Source of the DNA: Pseudobdellovibrionaceae bacterium
GTDB taxonomy: Bacteria; Bdellovibrionota; Bdellovibrionia; Bdellovibrionales; JAMPXM01
Assembly: GCA_021463345.1 (NCBI GenBank)
Contig: JAJTYM010000012.1
Location: forward strand, 1 to 64,000
Length of the DNA: 64,000 bases
Reading direction: 5' to 3'
Below, in pieces: positions 26,961 through 34,512 of the stretch. A model generated the notes under the pieces. It made no database searches. It was given only the letters and a program-made list of their open reading frames with translations, and was not told the origin of the DNA. Positions within the stretch are counted from its first letter, which is position 1; every line of letters begins with the position of its first letter. The position numbers and the translations under genes were made by a program.

Positions 26961-28943
26961 ATGCGCAAGAGACCACGTTCAGAAAACATCGCACTCGCTT
27001 TCTGCTGCTTGGGGCTCGTCGCGGCGGGGTACTTGCTCTTGTTTCCCAAGCACTCGCCGCAAAAGAGAGAACAACCAGATGGCACCGACCATGCTCGGCC
27101 CTCGGAGTGGGACACCCGAATTGAAGGCGGAGTCGAGCAAACCCAAACCCAAACCCAAACCCAAACCCAAACCCAAACCCAAACCCTGCTCGGCGGCAGC
27201 CCCTCTAGAGACGATCGTGTTCACGCCGGCGAGAGCTCGCGGGCCGAGGCGATATTGAGAAGCAACGGACAACCCACGGCCGATCCGAGCCTCCGCGGAG
27301 AGATCGGAATTGAGGCGGATCCTGGAGGTCGTGACATCGATGAGACGCGGTTCGCGGAAAACGCGGATCTGCGGGCGGAAAAAATGGCCCCGGCCCTGGC
27401 CCCGCCTGACGATCCTCAGCCCATCGTTTCGACGGCAGAACGGCTCGGGCCGCCATCGGAGGAGAAAATGCGCTGGTTCTGGATTGGCTCCGGCTCGAAC
27501 TACCAGTACTACCGGCAGTCTCTCCCCAGCGTCGAAGGACGAGTGACCTTCAACAACATCGGCGGCGGAACGGAAAGGTTCTCTCTCAACATGGTCGGTG
27601 GAGTGCCTCATCTGTACGGCTGGAGTGATTCAGGAGGCGTGCCGACCGATTTAGGATTGGGCGGCGTCGGCAGCCCTGCCCCGCTTCACATCAAAGCCAA
27701 CGGCAATGTCGGCATAGGCACGGTTTCCCCTCAATCCCCGCTCCAAGTCCAGGGCTACATCCAGTTTGACACGACGGCGGGCGCCCCTCCCTCCAGTGAC
27801 TGCGACGCCCCTGCGGAACATGGTCGGGTCATACTGGATACCAGCTCGGGGGCATCGAAACTTTACTATTGCGCCGCCGACGGTTGGCAGACGACAGCCC
27901 GCTTAGACTCGGCGGCCAGCCCTTATGCGATCCGCGTCCAGAGAGGGACCAATCTGGCCAATTCGGGCGGGTCGACCAATGCCATCGCTTTTGATTCGAT
28001 CGCTTCCAACAATGGCTTTGCCTTCAATCCCGGGGATTCCAGCATAACCATCCCGAGCGGCGGCGCCGGCGTTTACGCCATGTCGACGGGCGTCCGGTTC
28101 CATGTCGCGGAAGTCGGCTGGGCCGGCGTATTCCTGAGCGTCAATGGGAGCCATGTGGCCGGCAACCAGTCCGACGCCTCTTTCATCCGAGACCTGGCTG
28201 CGACCACCGTCATCTATCTCTCGGCGGGCGACGTGGTGCGGTCTTACGTTTTCCAGGACAGCGCCGGCGTCTTGATAGCGGACGCCCGCAACCACTTGTC
28301 TCTGGTGCGCGTCAGCGGAAATCCCGGGGCGGTTTCCGCGACCCAAAATATCCGCCTTAACTCATTTTACTTGTCGGGCGATGGGGACAACGAGGGGTTG
28401 GCGGTGGATTCCGCTGGGAAAGTCGGCATCGGCACCGCATCGCCAAGCTACACGCTGCACGTTGCAGGCGACATCAACACGACAACTTGTTTCCGGATCG
28501 GCGCCACCACCGTCAGCGGGACTTGCGCTTCCGATGGGCGCTTGAAGGAAAATATCCGGGATTACACTCAAGGCCTTTCCGACCTTCTTAATGTCAGGCT
28601 CCACACGTACACGTTCAACGGGTTCGGCGAAATGCCGAAGACCGGAGAGGTTGCCGTCGGCGTGATCGCGCAGGAACTGGAGAAAACGAACCCCGAGCTC
28701 GTTAAAACTCGTCTCGTGAAGATGCGTCCCGGCGACAAAGGGAAAACCGGCATCAAGGTCGTCGATTACTCCAAGTTTTCTTACATGCTGATTAACGCCG
28801 TCAAAGAGCTTTACCAGAAATGGTTCGATGATCACGAAGAGCTGCAGAAACTAAAGCTCGAGAACGCCGCCATTAAACAAGAAAACGCGGCGATCAGAAA
28901 TTACCTTTGCTCGAAAGACCCAAGCGCGGGCTTTTGCGAGTGA
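26961..28943 (+). CDS. Fibre-like surface protein with S74 chaperone domain
   Basis: A 660-residue protein. An N-terminal hydrophobic helix (about 9-28) is followed by a low-complexity stalk with eight QT repeats, then a 'NGNVGIGTVSPQSPLQVQG' beta segment, a beta-rich domain (about 320-455) resembling C1q/TNF-type trimer heads, a second 'KVGIGTASPSYTLHVAGD' segment, and a C-terminal intramolecular chaperone (Peptidase_S74) from about residue 520 with 'SDGRLKENIRDY' holding the Ser/Lys cleavage pair and a terminal coiled coil. Such chaperones trimerise and then cut themselves off phage tail spikes and fibres. Here the N-terminal anchor suggests a cell-surface fibre. GTG 26958 is an alternative start. 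Composition is less GC-biased than in neighbours, hinting at transfer. Confidence 0.85.
   Translation: MRKRPRSENIALAFCCLGLVAAGYLLLFPKHSPQKREQPDGTDHARPSEWDTRIEGGVEQTQTQTQTQTQTQTQTLLGGSPSRDDRVHAGESSRAEAILRSNGQPTADPSLRGEIGIEADPGGRDIDETRFAENADLRAEKMAPALAPPDDPQPIVSTAERLGPPSEEKMRWFWIGSGSNYQYYRQSLPSVEGRVTFNNIGGGTERFSLNMVGGVPHLYGWSDSGGVPTDLGLGGVGSPAPLHIKANGNVGIGTVSPQSPLQVQGYIQFDTTAGAPPSSDCDAPAEHGRVILDTSSGASKLYYCAADGWQTTARLDSAASPYAIRVQRGTNLANSGGSTNAIAFDSIASNNGFAFNPGDSSITIPSGGAGVYAMSTGVRFHVAEVGWAGVFLSVNGSHVAGNQSDASFIRDLAATTVIYLSAGDVVRSYVFQDSAGVLIADARNHLSLVRVSGNPGAVSATQNIRLNSFYLSGDGDNEGLAVDSAGKVGIGTASPSYTLHVAGDINTTTCFRIGATTVSGTCASDGRLKENIRDYTQGLSDLLNVRLHTYTFNGFGEMPKTGEVAVGVIAQELEKTNPELVKTRLVKMRPGDKGKTGIKVVDYSKFSYMLINAVKELYQKWFDDHEELQKLKLENAAIKQENAAIRNYLCSKDPSAGFCE
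27138..27185 (+). repeat. Eight tandem CAAACC hexamers inside fibre gene
   Basis: Eight perfect copies of CAAACC encode Gln-Thr repeats in the stalk of the fibre protein. Unit gain or loss would change length by two residues without shifting the frame. Confidence 0.95.
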
Positions 28944-29038
28944 GGCTTCGGGAGTTTGGCGCCAAGGTGGCAAGCTGAAAAGCTTGTCACGCGGGGCCGT
29001 CTGAGCCCGATGATTGAGCTTGCTGTGAGAAGTATTTC

Positions 29039-29950
29039 GTGATCGGGTTTGTCTGCGCTTTGTCGCAAGCGGCTTTCGCCGCCGTTGAGTCGACACCCAT
29101 CGCGGCCTATTCATGCGAAGGGAACGAAAAATGGATCATCCTCCCAACGCCCCAGGACGGCGGCTTCTCGTTCGAGCTTATCATCGGCAAAACCAGAGCG
29201 ACCCGCGTGATGAATGGCACCTTGAGCGTCGGCCCGGTTCCTAGCTCGGGGCTCGTGCGCAACGAGTCCGGGAAAGCGATCGGGAGATTCCAAACCCATG
29301 GCGCTGAGATCACAGCGGAGATCGGCGATGCCGTCTTGCGCTGCAGCGAAGCGAGCCAGGCCCTCGCCGTGATGATCGGTCGACAAGCGCAACGGACGAT
29401 GGCGGAGCGCAAGCGCTCCGCTGCGGGGCGGACCGAAGGCGTGTCCTGCGAGGCCGAATGCAAGATTTCCTGCGAGGATGTGGTCTTTGAAGAAAGTCCG
29501 GACAAATTTTCAACTCAGAAGTGCAAGGACTACGGCGGGGTTGGTGCGTACTCCGGCGGCAAGTTTTTGTGCAAGGCATGGCGCAGAGATGCGAGCCGAG
29601 TCTTTGGATACGGCCAGATGACTCATGAGGCGCAAAAAGCGGCGGCCGAACCCTGTCAGGCGCGCCCGGCGCCCTGCGGCCGACCCATGCACAAAGCTAC
29701 GTCTGCAGCTAAAAAATCGCGGTTTCCGCGACGATCAGCGTTTCGGCCCCGGGGCGCCGATTCACCGTGGATCTTTTTTCTCTCCTTCATCGAAGCCGTT
29801 GGCGCTTCGGCACTCCCCTTTTATCCTCCAATCCCCGGCGGAACGCGTTCTTCAGACCAGTTTGATGCCGGTCGCCGCCCGTTCACTCGATCGCCTCACG
29901 CGCCGCCTCGAAACGTTCACCACCGAGATGGTCGAGCTGGCGGCGAATGA
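29039..29950 (+). CDS. Secreted hypothetical protein, ends uncertain
   Basis: The frame opens at a GTG with a short leader (MIGFVCALSQAAFA) that resembles a signal peptide lacking its basic N-region; a stop lies only eight codons upstream, so a longer start is impossible. Residues 20-200 look like a genuine exported domain ('CEGNEKWIILPTPQDGGFSF', 'FELIIGKTRATRVM', cysteines CEAECKISC). After about residue 205 the composition turns Arg/Pro-rich and overlaps a better-looking remnant in another frame, so the true gene probably ended earlier or was broken by rearrangement. No family recognised. It may be a decaying gene at the edge of the degenerate patch that follows. Confidence 0.45.
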   Translation: MIGFVCALSQAAFAAVESTPIAAYSCEGNEKWIILPTPQDGGFSFELIIGKTRATRVMNGTLSVGPVPSSGLVRNESGKAIGRFQTHGAEITAEIGDAVLRCSEASQALAVMIGRQAQRTMAERKRSAAGRTEGVSCEAECKISCEDVVFEESPDKFSTQKCKDYGGVGAYSGGKFLCKAWRRDASRVFGYGQMTHEAQKAAAEPCQARPAPCGRPMHKATSAAKKSRFPRRSAFRPRGADSPWIFFLSFIEAVGASALPFYPPIPGGTRSSDQFDAGRRPFTRSPHAPPRNVHHRDGRAGGE

Positions 29951-30023
29951 CCCCAAAGAACAGCTCTATCGCCTCTCATTGGCGTTTTTTCGAGTCGATC
30001 GCCCCGCCGACGCTCAGTCGTGA
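29865..30023 (+). pseudogene. C-terminal remnant resembling TIGR02147 family
   Basis: A 52-codon fragment reads 'LTRRLETFTTEMVELAAND', then 'PKEQLYRLSLAFFRVDR' and a stop. This matches the closing pattern of TIGR02147/DUF4423 proteins (a helix followed by 'vYqLnfqlFPl'), which are common in Bdellovibrio-like and Fibrobacter genomes. No upstream part of such a gene is present. The family call rests on a short motif and is tentative. Confidence 0.4.
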
Positions 30024-30080
30024 AGCCACGATTCTTTGGACGCAATCGGTTTTCAATTTGTTCTGCGCGGCTGCGCCGGG

Positions 30081-30261
30081 GGGCGATCGAGCTCGGTGAG
30101 ATCCGTGTAGCCGCCGATGAGCTCGTCGTTGATGAAGATCAGCGGCACCGCCGTCATGCCGGTGCGCTCTTTGAACTTCGCGTATTCCTCGGGTTTGTCG
30201 CCCATGAAGGCGCCGCCTTCGGGTGCGAACAGGCGACGTGGCAGGGGCAGTGGTTTTTCGC
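30081..30261 (-). pseudogene. Broken copy of glutaredoxin gene
   Basis: The minus strand reads 'DKPEEYAKFKERTGM' and 'IFINDELIGGYTDLTELDR', nearly the same as the intact grxC at 31224-31475, and the DNA is alignable over about 180 bases. The CPYC active site is deleted or scrambled (it reads PLPLPRRLFAP), and both ends of the gene are missing. It abuts a broken copy of the fibre-gene tail. Confidence 0.85.
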
Positions 30262-30262
30262 G

Positions 30263-30375
30263 TGGCGGCTCGATGATCACGAAGAGCCGCAGAAACTAAA
30301 GTTCGAGAACGCGGCGACCGAAAATCGCTTTTTTCTCAAAAGGCCCAAGCGTGGGCTTTTGCGAGAGAGCGGGGC
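30263..30375 (+). pseudogene. Broken copy of fibre-gene 3' end
   Basis: The plus strand reads 'RLDDHEEPQKLKFENAA' and then a scrambled tail, matching the last about 40 codons of the S74 fibre gene (28821-28950) with substitutions and a small deletion. It directly follows the broken glutaredoxin copy in opposite orientation, so two unrelated genes have been duplicated and joined here. Confidence 0.8.
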
Positions 30376-30447
30376 TTCGTGGGGTCATGATCTTCGGGTC
30401 GGCGAGGACCTGTTCTCGATGCCCGAGCCGACTCGGAAAATCATACC

Positions 30448-31116
30448 TCAAGCGGTGGCTATGGGGAGCGCGCCGCCCGCCCGCGGCAAGTCCTTTCCGT
30501 CGCGCGCATACATTTTGAGCATTTCCTCCAAGAGAGCGCGGCTCTGGTCGTCGGTTCTCGTCCCGAGGCCGCGCAGGACTCCGGCGCGATTTTCCTCTCT
30601 CGATCCTTGATGGAGTTTCTTCTTGAAGTTGAAGCTTTCAACTTTCATCTTGAACCCGACGATCCCCTTTTGGAGCTGGTCGCCCGACAAATCTTCGGGG
30701 ATGAAAAGTTCCCATCCGCTCGGCCAGCGTTCTTCCAAATGCGTCGCCAAGCCCCGGAGGCAATCGAGAAGGTCTTCGCGACCCTCGATCAGGTCGACTT
30801 CTCCCTCGGCGTGAACGGCCAGATAGTTCCATGTCGGCACATCGTTTTGCGCGTACCATTTCGGCGTGATGTACGCGTGCGGGCCGTGGAAAACGATCGT
30901 CGTGGGGTTGTTCGCGAAAAGTCGCCAGTGAGGGTTTGTTCTCGCGAGATGCCCCATGAGTTCGATGCGGCCATCGAGCATCTTCGCGGCTACCGGGAGG
31001 TGTGAGATGAACGGTTTCTGTTCCGACACCGTTATGACCGTCGCGAATGGGTTTTGCTCCATGAGGCGGAGCGCTTCACCTGGGTCGTGCGATGCGTATC
31101 GGGGCGGGTTGTACAT
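30448..31116 (-). CDS. paiB: FMN-binding negative transcriptional regulator, PaiB family
   Basis: A 222-residue protein of the PaiB family, a split-barrel flavin-binding fold related to pyridoxamine-phosphate oxidase. It opens with the family signature 'MYNPPRYA' and carries 'QNPFATVITVSEQKPFISHL', 'LMGHLARTNPHW' and 'HGPHAYITPKWY'. In Bacillus PaiB represses sporulation and protease genes, but most members are uncharacterised and DNA binding is not evident from sequence. A GGAGAGG site precedes the ATG. It is the last gene of a minus-strand run behind grxC, 107 bases away, so co-transcription is possible. Confidence 0.9.
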   Translation of the reverse strand: MYNPPRYASHDPGEALRLMEQNPFATVITVSEQKPFISHLPVAAKMLDGRIELMGHLARTNPHWRLFANNPTTIVFHGPHAYITPKWYAQNDVPTWNYLAVHAEGEVDLIEGREDLLDCLRGLATHLEERWPSGWELFIPEDLSGDQLQKGIVGFKMKVESFNFKKKLHQGSREENRAGVLRGLGTRTDDQSRALLEEMLKMYARDGKDLPRAGGALPIATA

Positions 31117-31223
31117 GGGCCTCTCCTCTCAATATCCGCGGATCAGAGACGTGGAAAGCGCGGCGTCCCCGCTTTTTTTTCCGAATAGTCGCCCGCGTGG
31201 CGCGTTCGTGCCGGTGCGGGCGA

Positions 31224-31475
31224 CTATTTGAGCAACGGATCGAGCTTGCCGGCGCGATCGAGTTCGGCGAGATCCGTGTAACCGCCGATGAGCTCGTCGT
31301 TGATGAAGATCTGCGGCACCGTCATCATGCCGGTGCGCTCTTTGAGTTTCGCGTATTCCTCGGGCTTGTCGTCCATGAAGGTCTCTTCGAAAGCGACGCC
31401 TTTTTGCGCGAACAGGTTCTTGGCGGCGACGCAGTAGGGGCAGCGGCTTTTCGTGTAGATGACGACTTTGGCCAT
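31224..31475 (-). CDS. grxC: Glutaredoxin 3
   Basis: An 83-residue thiol-disulfide oxidoreductase with the dithiol active site CPYC at residues 12-15, the cis-proline loop TVPQIF and the glutathione-binding 'GGYTDLAELDRAGKL'. Length is that of GrxC. It reduces mixed disulfides with glutathione in the cytoplasm. AAGGAG lies six bases before the ATG. dusC ends 39 bases upstream on the same strand. A damaged copy of this gene sits about 1 kb away at 30081-30261. Confidence 0.95.
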   Translation of the reverse strand: MAKVVIYTKSRCPYCVAAKNLFAQKGVAFEETFMDDKPEEYAKLKERTGMMTVPQIFINDELIGGYTDLAELDRAGKLDPLLK

Positions 31476-31514
31476 AGGGGCTCCTTCGGCTGGTTTCGAG
31501 CGTGAACACGCTCA

Positions 31515-32513
31515 TCATATCCTTGAAACGGCTTCGCGCCAACCGTCGCGCGCGCCGTGGAGCTTCGCGCGCACTTCGTCGAGCGATTCGAGCCGCTTGA
31601 CGGCCTCGAAGAGATCCGTCGCTTCAGGGCGGGCGCGGGACACCGATTTCAAGAGCTGTTTGAGCCGGCAAACCGCGTACGTCTCCCCGCGATAGAGGGC
31701 GTTCGCGGCCGTGAACTCGCCCATCTCGCGGCACAATCCGGCCCAGTCGTACGCGGGGCGGCCGAAGCGGATCTCGAACGCGAGATCGGGACGCGCCATC
31801 AAGCCGCGGCCGATCATCACATCCCGGCACCCGCTGACCTCGCGGCAGCGGAGGTAATCGTCGATCGACCAGATCTCGCCGTTGGCGATCACCGGGATGG
31901 AGAGAGCCTCGCGGATCCGCGCGACGTATTCCCAGTGCGCCGGTGGGCGATAGCCTTCGTCGCGGGTGCGCGCGTGCACCGTGAGCCAGGCGGCTCCGGC
32001 CTCTTCCGCCGCGCGCGCGATTTCCAAGTGCAGGGATTTGTCCGCGAAGCCCAGGCGCACTTTCGCTGAAACAGTCGAATGCGCGGGTACCGCCGCGCGC
32101 ACGGCTTTCGTTACACCGAAAACGCGGTTCGGGTCCCGCAAAAGGGCCGCGCCGCCGTCATGGCGATTCACGGTTTTGGCGGGGCATCCGAAGTTGAGAT
32201 CGATGCCCGGCGCGCCGAGCGCCGTCAGGCGCGCGGCGTTCTCGGCCATGGGCTCGGGTTGGCCGCCGAGCAGCTGCACGAGCACGGGGACGCCCGCCGG
32301 CGTCGCGCTTCCGGAGCGGAGTTCGGGCGCGTCCTTGAAAAAAACGGAATCGGGCAAGAGCCGGTCGGTGACGCGGATGAACTCCGTGACGCAGAGGTCG
32401 ATCCCGCCGAGCCTCGTCCATCGATCGCGAACCACGGAATCGACGACGCCTTCCATCGGCGCGAGCAGGATCTGGGGCGTCGCCGCGCGGTCGAGGATTC
32501 CGAACGCCGCCAT
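31515..32513 (-). CDS. dusC: tRNA-dihydrouridine(16) synthase DusC-like
   Basis: A 332-residue FMN enzyme that reduces a uridine in the tRNA D-loop. 'ILLAPMEGVVDSVVRDRW' and 'LCVTEFIRVTDRLLP' match the DusC subgroup more closely than DusA or DusB; the catalytic Cys110 lies in NFGCPAKTVN, with 'VSAKVRLGF', 'IPVIANGEIW' and 'DVMIGRGLM' building the flavin barrel. The C-terminal helical domain is present. It starts three bases after the EVE-domain gene ends, so the two are very likely one transcript. Specificity for U16 is inferred from subgroup similarity. Confidence 0.92.
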   Translation of the reverse strand: MAAFGILDRAATPQILLAPMEGVVDSVVRDRWTRLGGIDLCVTEFIRVTDRLLPDSVFFKDAPELRSGSATPAGVPVLVQLLGGQPEPMAENAARLTALGAPGIDLNFGCPAKTVNRHDGGAALLRDPNRVFGVTKAVRAAVPAHSTVSAKVRLGFADKSLHLEIARAAEEAGAAWLTVHARTRDEGYRPPAHWEYVARIREALSIPVIANGEIWSIDDYLRCREVSGCRDVMIGRGLMARPDLAFEIRFGRPAYDWAGLCREMGEFTAANALYRGETYAVCRLKQLLKSVSRARPEATDLFEAVKRLESLDEVRAKLHGARDGWREAVSRI

Positions 32514-32516
32514 CGC

Positions 32517-32981
32517 TCAGGCGCCCGCCATCTTGAGGATGTGCGCGAACTCCGTGCCTGTCACCGGTTGGACGGACAGGCGCTGGCCGCGCTGGAGGAG
32601 CGGCATCTTCGCCAGCGCTTTCTCCGCTCGCAACCGCGCCAGCGTCACACACGCCGCGAACTGTTTCTGGAAAGCGACCTCGACGCAAAACCAGATCGGC
32701 GCGTCGACGGTCGCTTTCGGTTCGAAATGCCCGCCCTCGGCGTCGAATTGCGTCGGGTCGGGAACGGCTTCGCCGCTCACGCGCGCCAGGCCGACGACGC
32801 CGGTGGGCTCGGCGCTGGAGTGGTAGAAGAGGATCTCGTCGCCGACCGACATCTCCCGCATCATGAAATTGCGCGCCTGGTAATTGCGCACGCCGGTCCA
32901 CAAGGTTTTCCGGTCCCGTTTCAATTGCTCGAGCGAGTAGGACTCGGGCTCGGATTTCATCAGCCAATGACGTTTTATCAT
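32517..32981 (-). CDS. EVE domain protein (ThyN1-like)
   Basis: A 154-residue single-domain protein of the EVE/ASCH PUA-like fold. 'HWLMKSEPESYSLEQLKRD', 'TLWTGVRNYQARNFM' and 'MSVGDEILFYHSS' are typical; the aromatic cage suggests binding of a modified base in DNA or RNA. EVE proteins occur both as housekeeping proteins and as modified-DNA-specific restriction modules; this one stands alone. It is immediately upstream of dusC, an RNA-modification gene, which favours an RNA-related role. The start at 32981 removes a Cys/Arg-rich extension that overlaps the divergent gene's leader. Confidence 0.92.
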   Translation of the reverse strand: MIKRHWLMKSEPESYSLEQLKRDRKTLWTGVRNYQARNFMMREMSVGDEILFYHSSAEPTGVVGLARVSGEAVPDPTQFDAEGGHFEPKATVDAPIWFCVEVAFQKQFAACVTLARLRAEKALAKMPLLQRGQRLSVQPVTGTEFAHILKMAGA

Positions 32982-33082
32982 GGCGCAGGTATAGGAGATC
33001 AGGCCCCGTCTTGACAACCCCTTGGCCTGTTGAAAGCATGGAACCGTCCCAACCACTCGACAGCCCCGCAAGGAGGAAGCGC

Positions 33083-33640
33083 ATGCATCACCCTGTCGCA
33101 CAGGCCGCTTTGGCGTTGTTCGTTGCCGTCTCGGCCCTGCTGTTCGCCCCCGTGACGGCGCAAGCCGGTTTCGTTCTCGGCCCGAGCCTCTTGTACAACG
33201 AGACCAAGGTCGAAAACGGGGGGACGACGGGCAAAACCACCGTGACGGCCATCGATGTTCGCGCGGGTTATTTGTTCCCTCAGGGGCTGTTCCTTGGCGG
33301 GATCTACAACAACGAGACGGTCAAGTCCGGAGGCTTCGAGCAAAAAGGCGTCCATTACGGGCCGAGCGTGGGTTACGTGGCGAAGAGCTTCAATTTCATC
33401 GCGAGCTACCTCATGGCCGGCGAGCTGTCCTACTCGGGGGGGAGCAAGCGCATCGAGCCGACGGGCCCGCAGCTCGACGTCGGTTACGTCTTCGACGTCG
33501 GTTCGAACCTCTCCGTGGGGCCGCAGATCACCTGGCGTTCGCTCGAGTACGCCAAAGCCGAAGCGGGGGGAGTGAAGGTCGCCGACAAATACAAGGTCAC
33601 CGAAATCCGCCCGATGGTCGCGTTGCTGTTCGTGTTCTGA
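33083..33640 (+). CDS. Outer-membrane beta-barrel protein
   Basis: A 185-residue exported protein with a signal peptide ending in AQA before GFVLGPSL. The mature chain consists of amphipathic strands and ends in 'VALLFVF', a C-terminal aromatic that serves as a BAM recognition signal. Strand count by eye is about eight. An AAGGAGG site precedes the ATG at 33083; the longer frame from 33011 lacks one. No named family recognised; it could be a small porin or an adhesive barrel. Confidence 0.82.
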   Translation: MHHPVAQAALALFVAVSALLFAPVTAQAGFVLGPSLLYNETKVENGGTTGKTTVTAIDVRAGYLFPQGLFLGGIYNNETVKSGGFEQKGVHYGPSVGYVAKSFNFIASYLMAGELSYSGGSKRIEPTGPQLDVGYVFDVGSNLSVGPQITWRSLEYAKAEAGGVKVADKYKVTEIRPMVALLFVF

Positions 33641-33690
33641 ACGTTCGCGCCGCCGATGTTTCTCCCGAGGCCCTCGTCCCAAGGAGCCCT

Positions 33691-34461
33691 ATGCAAGGCC
33701 GGCTGGCTCTGATTACCGGCGCGACCTCCGGAATCGGCGAGGCCACGGCTCTGCGCCTCGCCGAGGAGGGTTGCGACCTCGTCCTGACCGGGCGCCGGAG
33801 CGGCCGGCTGTCGGCTTTGAAGGCGCGGCTCGACGCCATGTTCGCCGGCAAAGTCGGCGTGGACGCCCTCGCGTTCGACGTCGCCGATCGCGCGGCCGTC
33901 GGAGCGGCCCTCGAGCGGCTCGGACCGCGCGCCGAACGCATAGACATCCTGGTCAACAACGCCGGCCTCGCGCTCGGCACCGAGGTCGCGCAATCCGGGG
34001 ACCCCGAGGATTGGGACCGGGTGATCGACACCAACGTCAAAGGCCTGATGTACGTGACCCGGGCGCTTTTGCCGGCGATGATCCGGCGGAACCGGGGCGA
34101 CATCATCAATCTCGGATCCGTCGCCGGTCGTTGGAGCTACAGGGGCGGAGCGGTGTACTGCGCGTCGAAGGCCGCCGTGCGCGCGATCACCGAAGGCCTG
34201 AGGCTCGATCTCGTCGGAACGCCGCTGCGGGTGACCAACATAGCGCCCGGCATGGTCGAAACGGAATTTTCCGACGTGCGGTACCGTGGCGACGCGCAAA
34301 AAGCGAAAGACGTCTACGCGGGCATGACTCCGCTCTCCGCGCGTGATATCGCTGACACGATTGCGTGGTGCCTGAGCCGTCCGCCGCACGTGAACGTGCA
34401 GGAGTTGATCGTTTTCCCCACGGACCAGCCGGCCGTCGGCCACGTCCACCGCCGATCCTGA
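33691..34461 (+). CDS. ydfG: NADP-dependent SDR oxidoreductase, YdfG-like
   Basis: A 256-residue classical short-chain dehydrogenase. The nucleotide-binding TGATSGIG is at 9-16, 'DILVNNAGLALG' follows, and the catalytic Ser143-Tyr156-Lys160 set is readable. 'TGRRSGRLSALKARL' (Arg after the second strand favours NADP), 'RVTNIAPGMVETEFSDVR' and 'HVNVQELIVFPTDQ' match the YdfG/serine-3-dehydrogenase subgroup, which acts on 3-hydroxy acids and malonic semialdehyde. AAGGAG precedes the ATG. fumC follows 51 bases downstream on the same strand. Substrate is inferred from subgroup likeness. Confidence 0.9.
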   Translation: MQGRLALITGATSGIGEATALRLAEEGCDLVLTGRRSGRLSALKARLDAMFAGKVGVDALAFDVADRAAVGAALERLGPRAERIDILVNNAGLALGTEVAQSGDPEDWDRVIDTNVKGLMYVTRALLPAMIRRNRGDIINLGSVAGRWSYRGGAVYCASKAAVRAITEGLRLDLVGTPLRVTNIAPGMVETEFSDVRYRGDAQKAKDVYAGMTPLSARDIADTIAWCLSRPPHVNVQELIVFPTDQPAVGHVHRRS

Positions 34462-34512
34462 CATCCCTCATCCCGTTCCCCGAAAGAGCCGAGCCAAAAG
34501 GAGTCGAGCCAG

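Noticed and set aside
26596-26994. 132-codon minus-strand frame after tRNA-His
   Set aside because: Ser/Arg-rich, no ribosome-binding site, no domain-like pattern, and it overlaps the start of the fibre gene.
27138-27185. CRISPR-like array
   Set aside because: The repeats are direct hexamers without spacers inside a coding frame, not a CRISPR array. None was found elsewhere in the window.
29655-29950. C-terminal part of the secreted hypothetical protein at 29039
   Set aside because: The last about 100 codons are Arg/Pro-rich and overlap a more protein-like remnant in another frame, so I treat them as read-through into decayed DNA rather than as a real domain.
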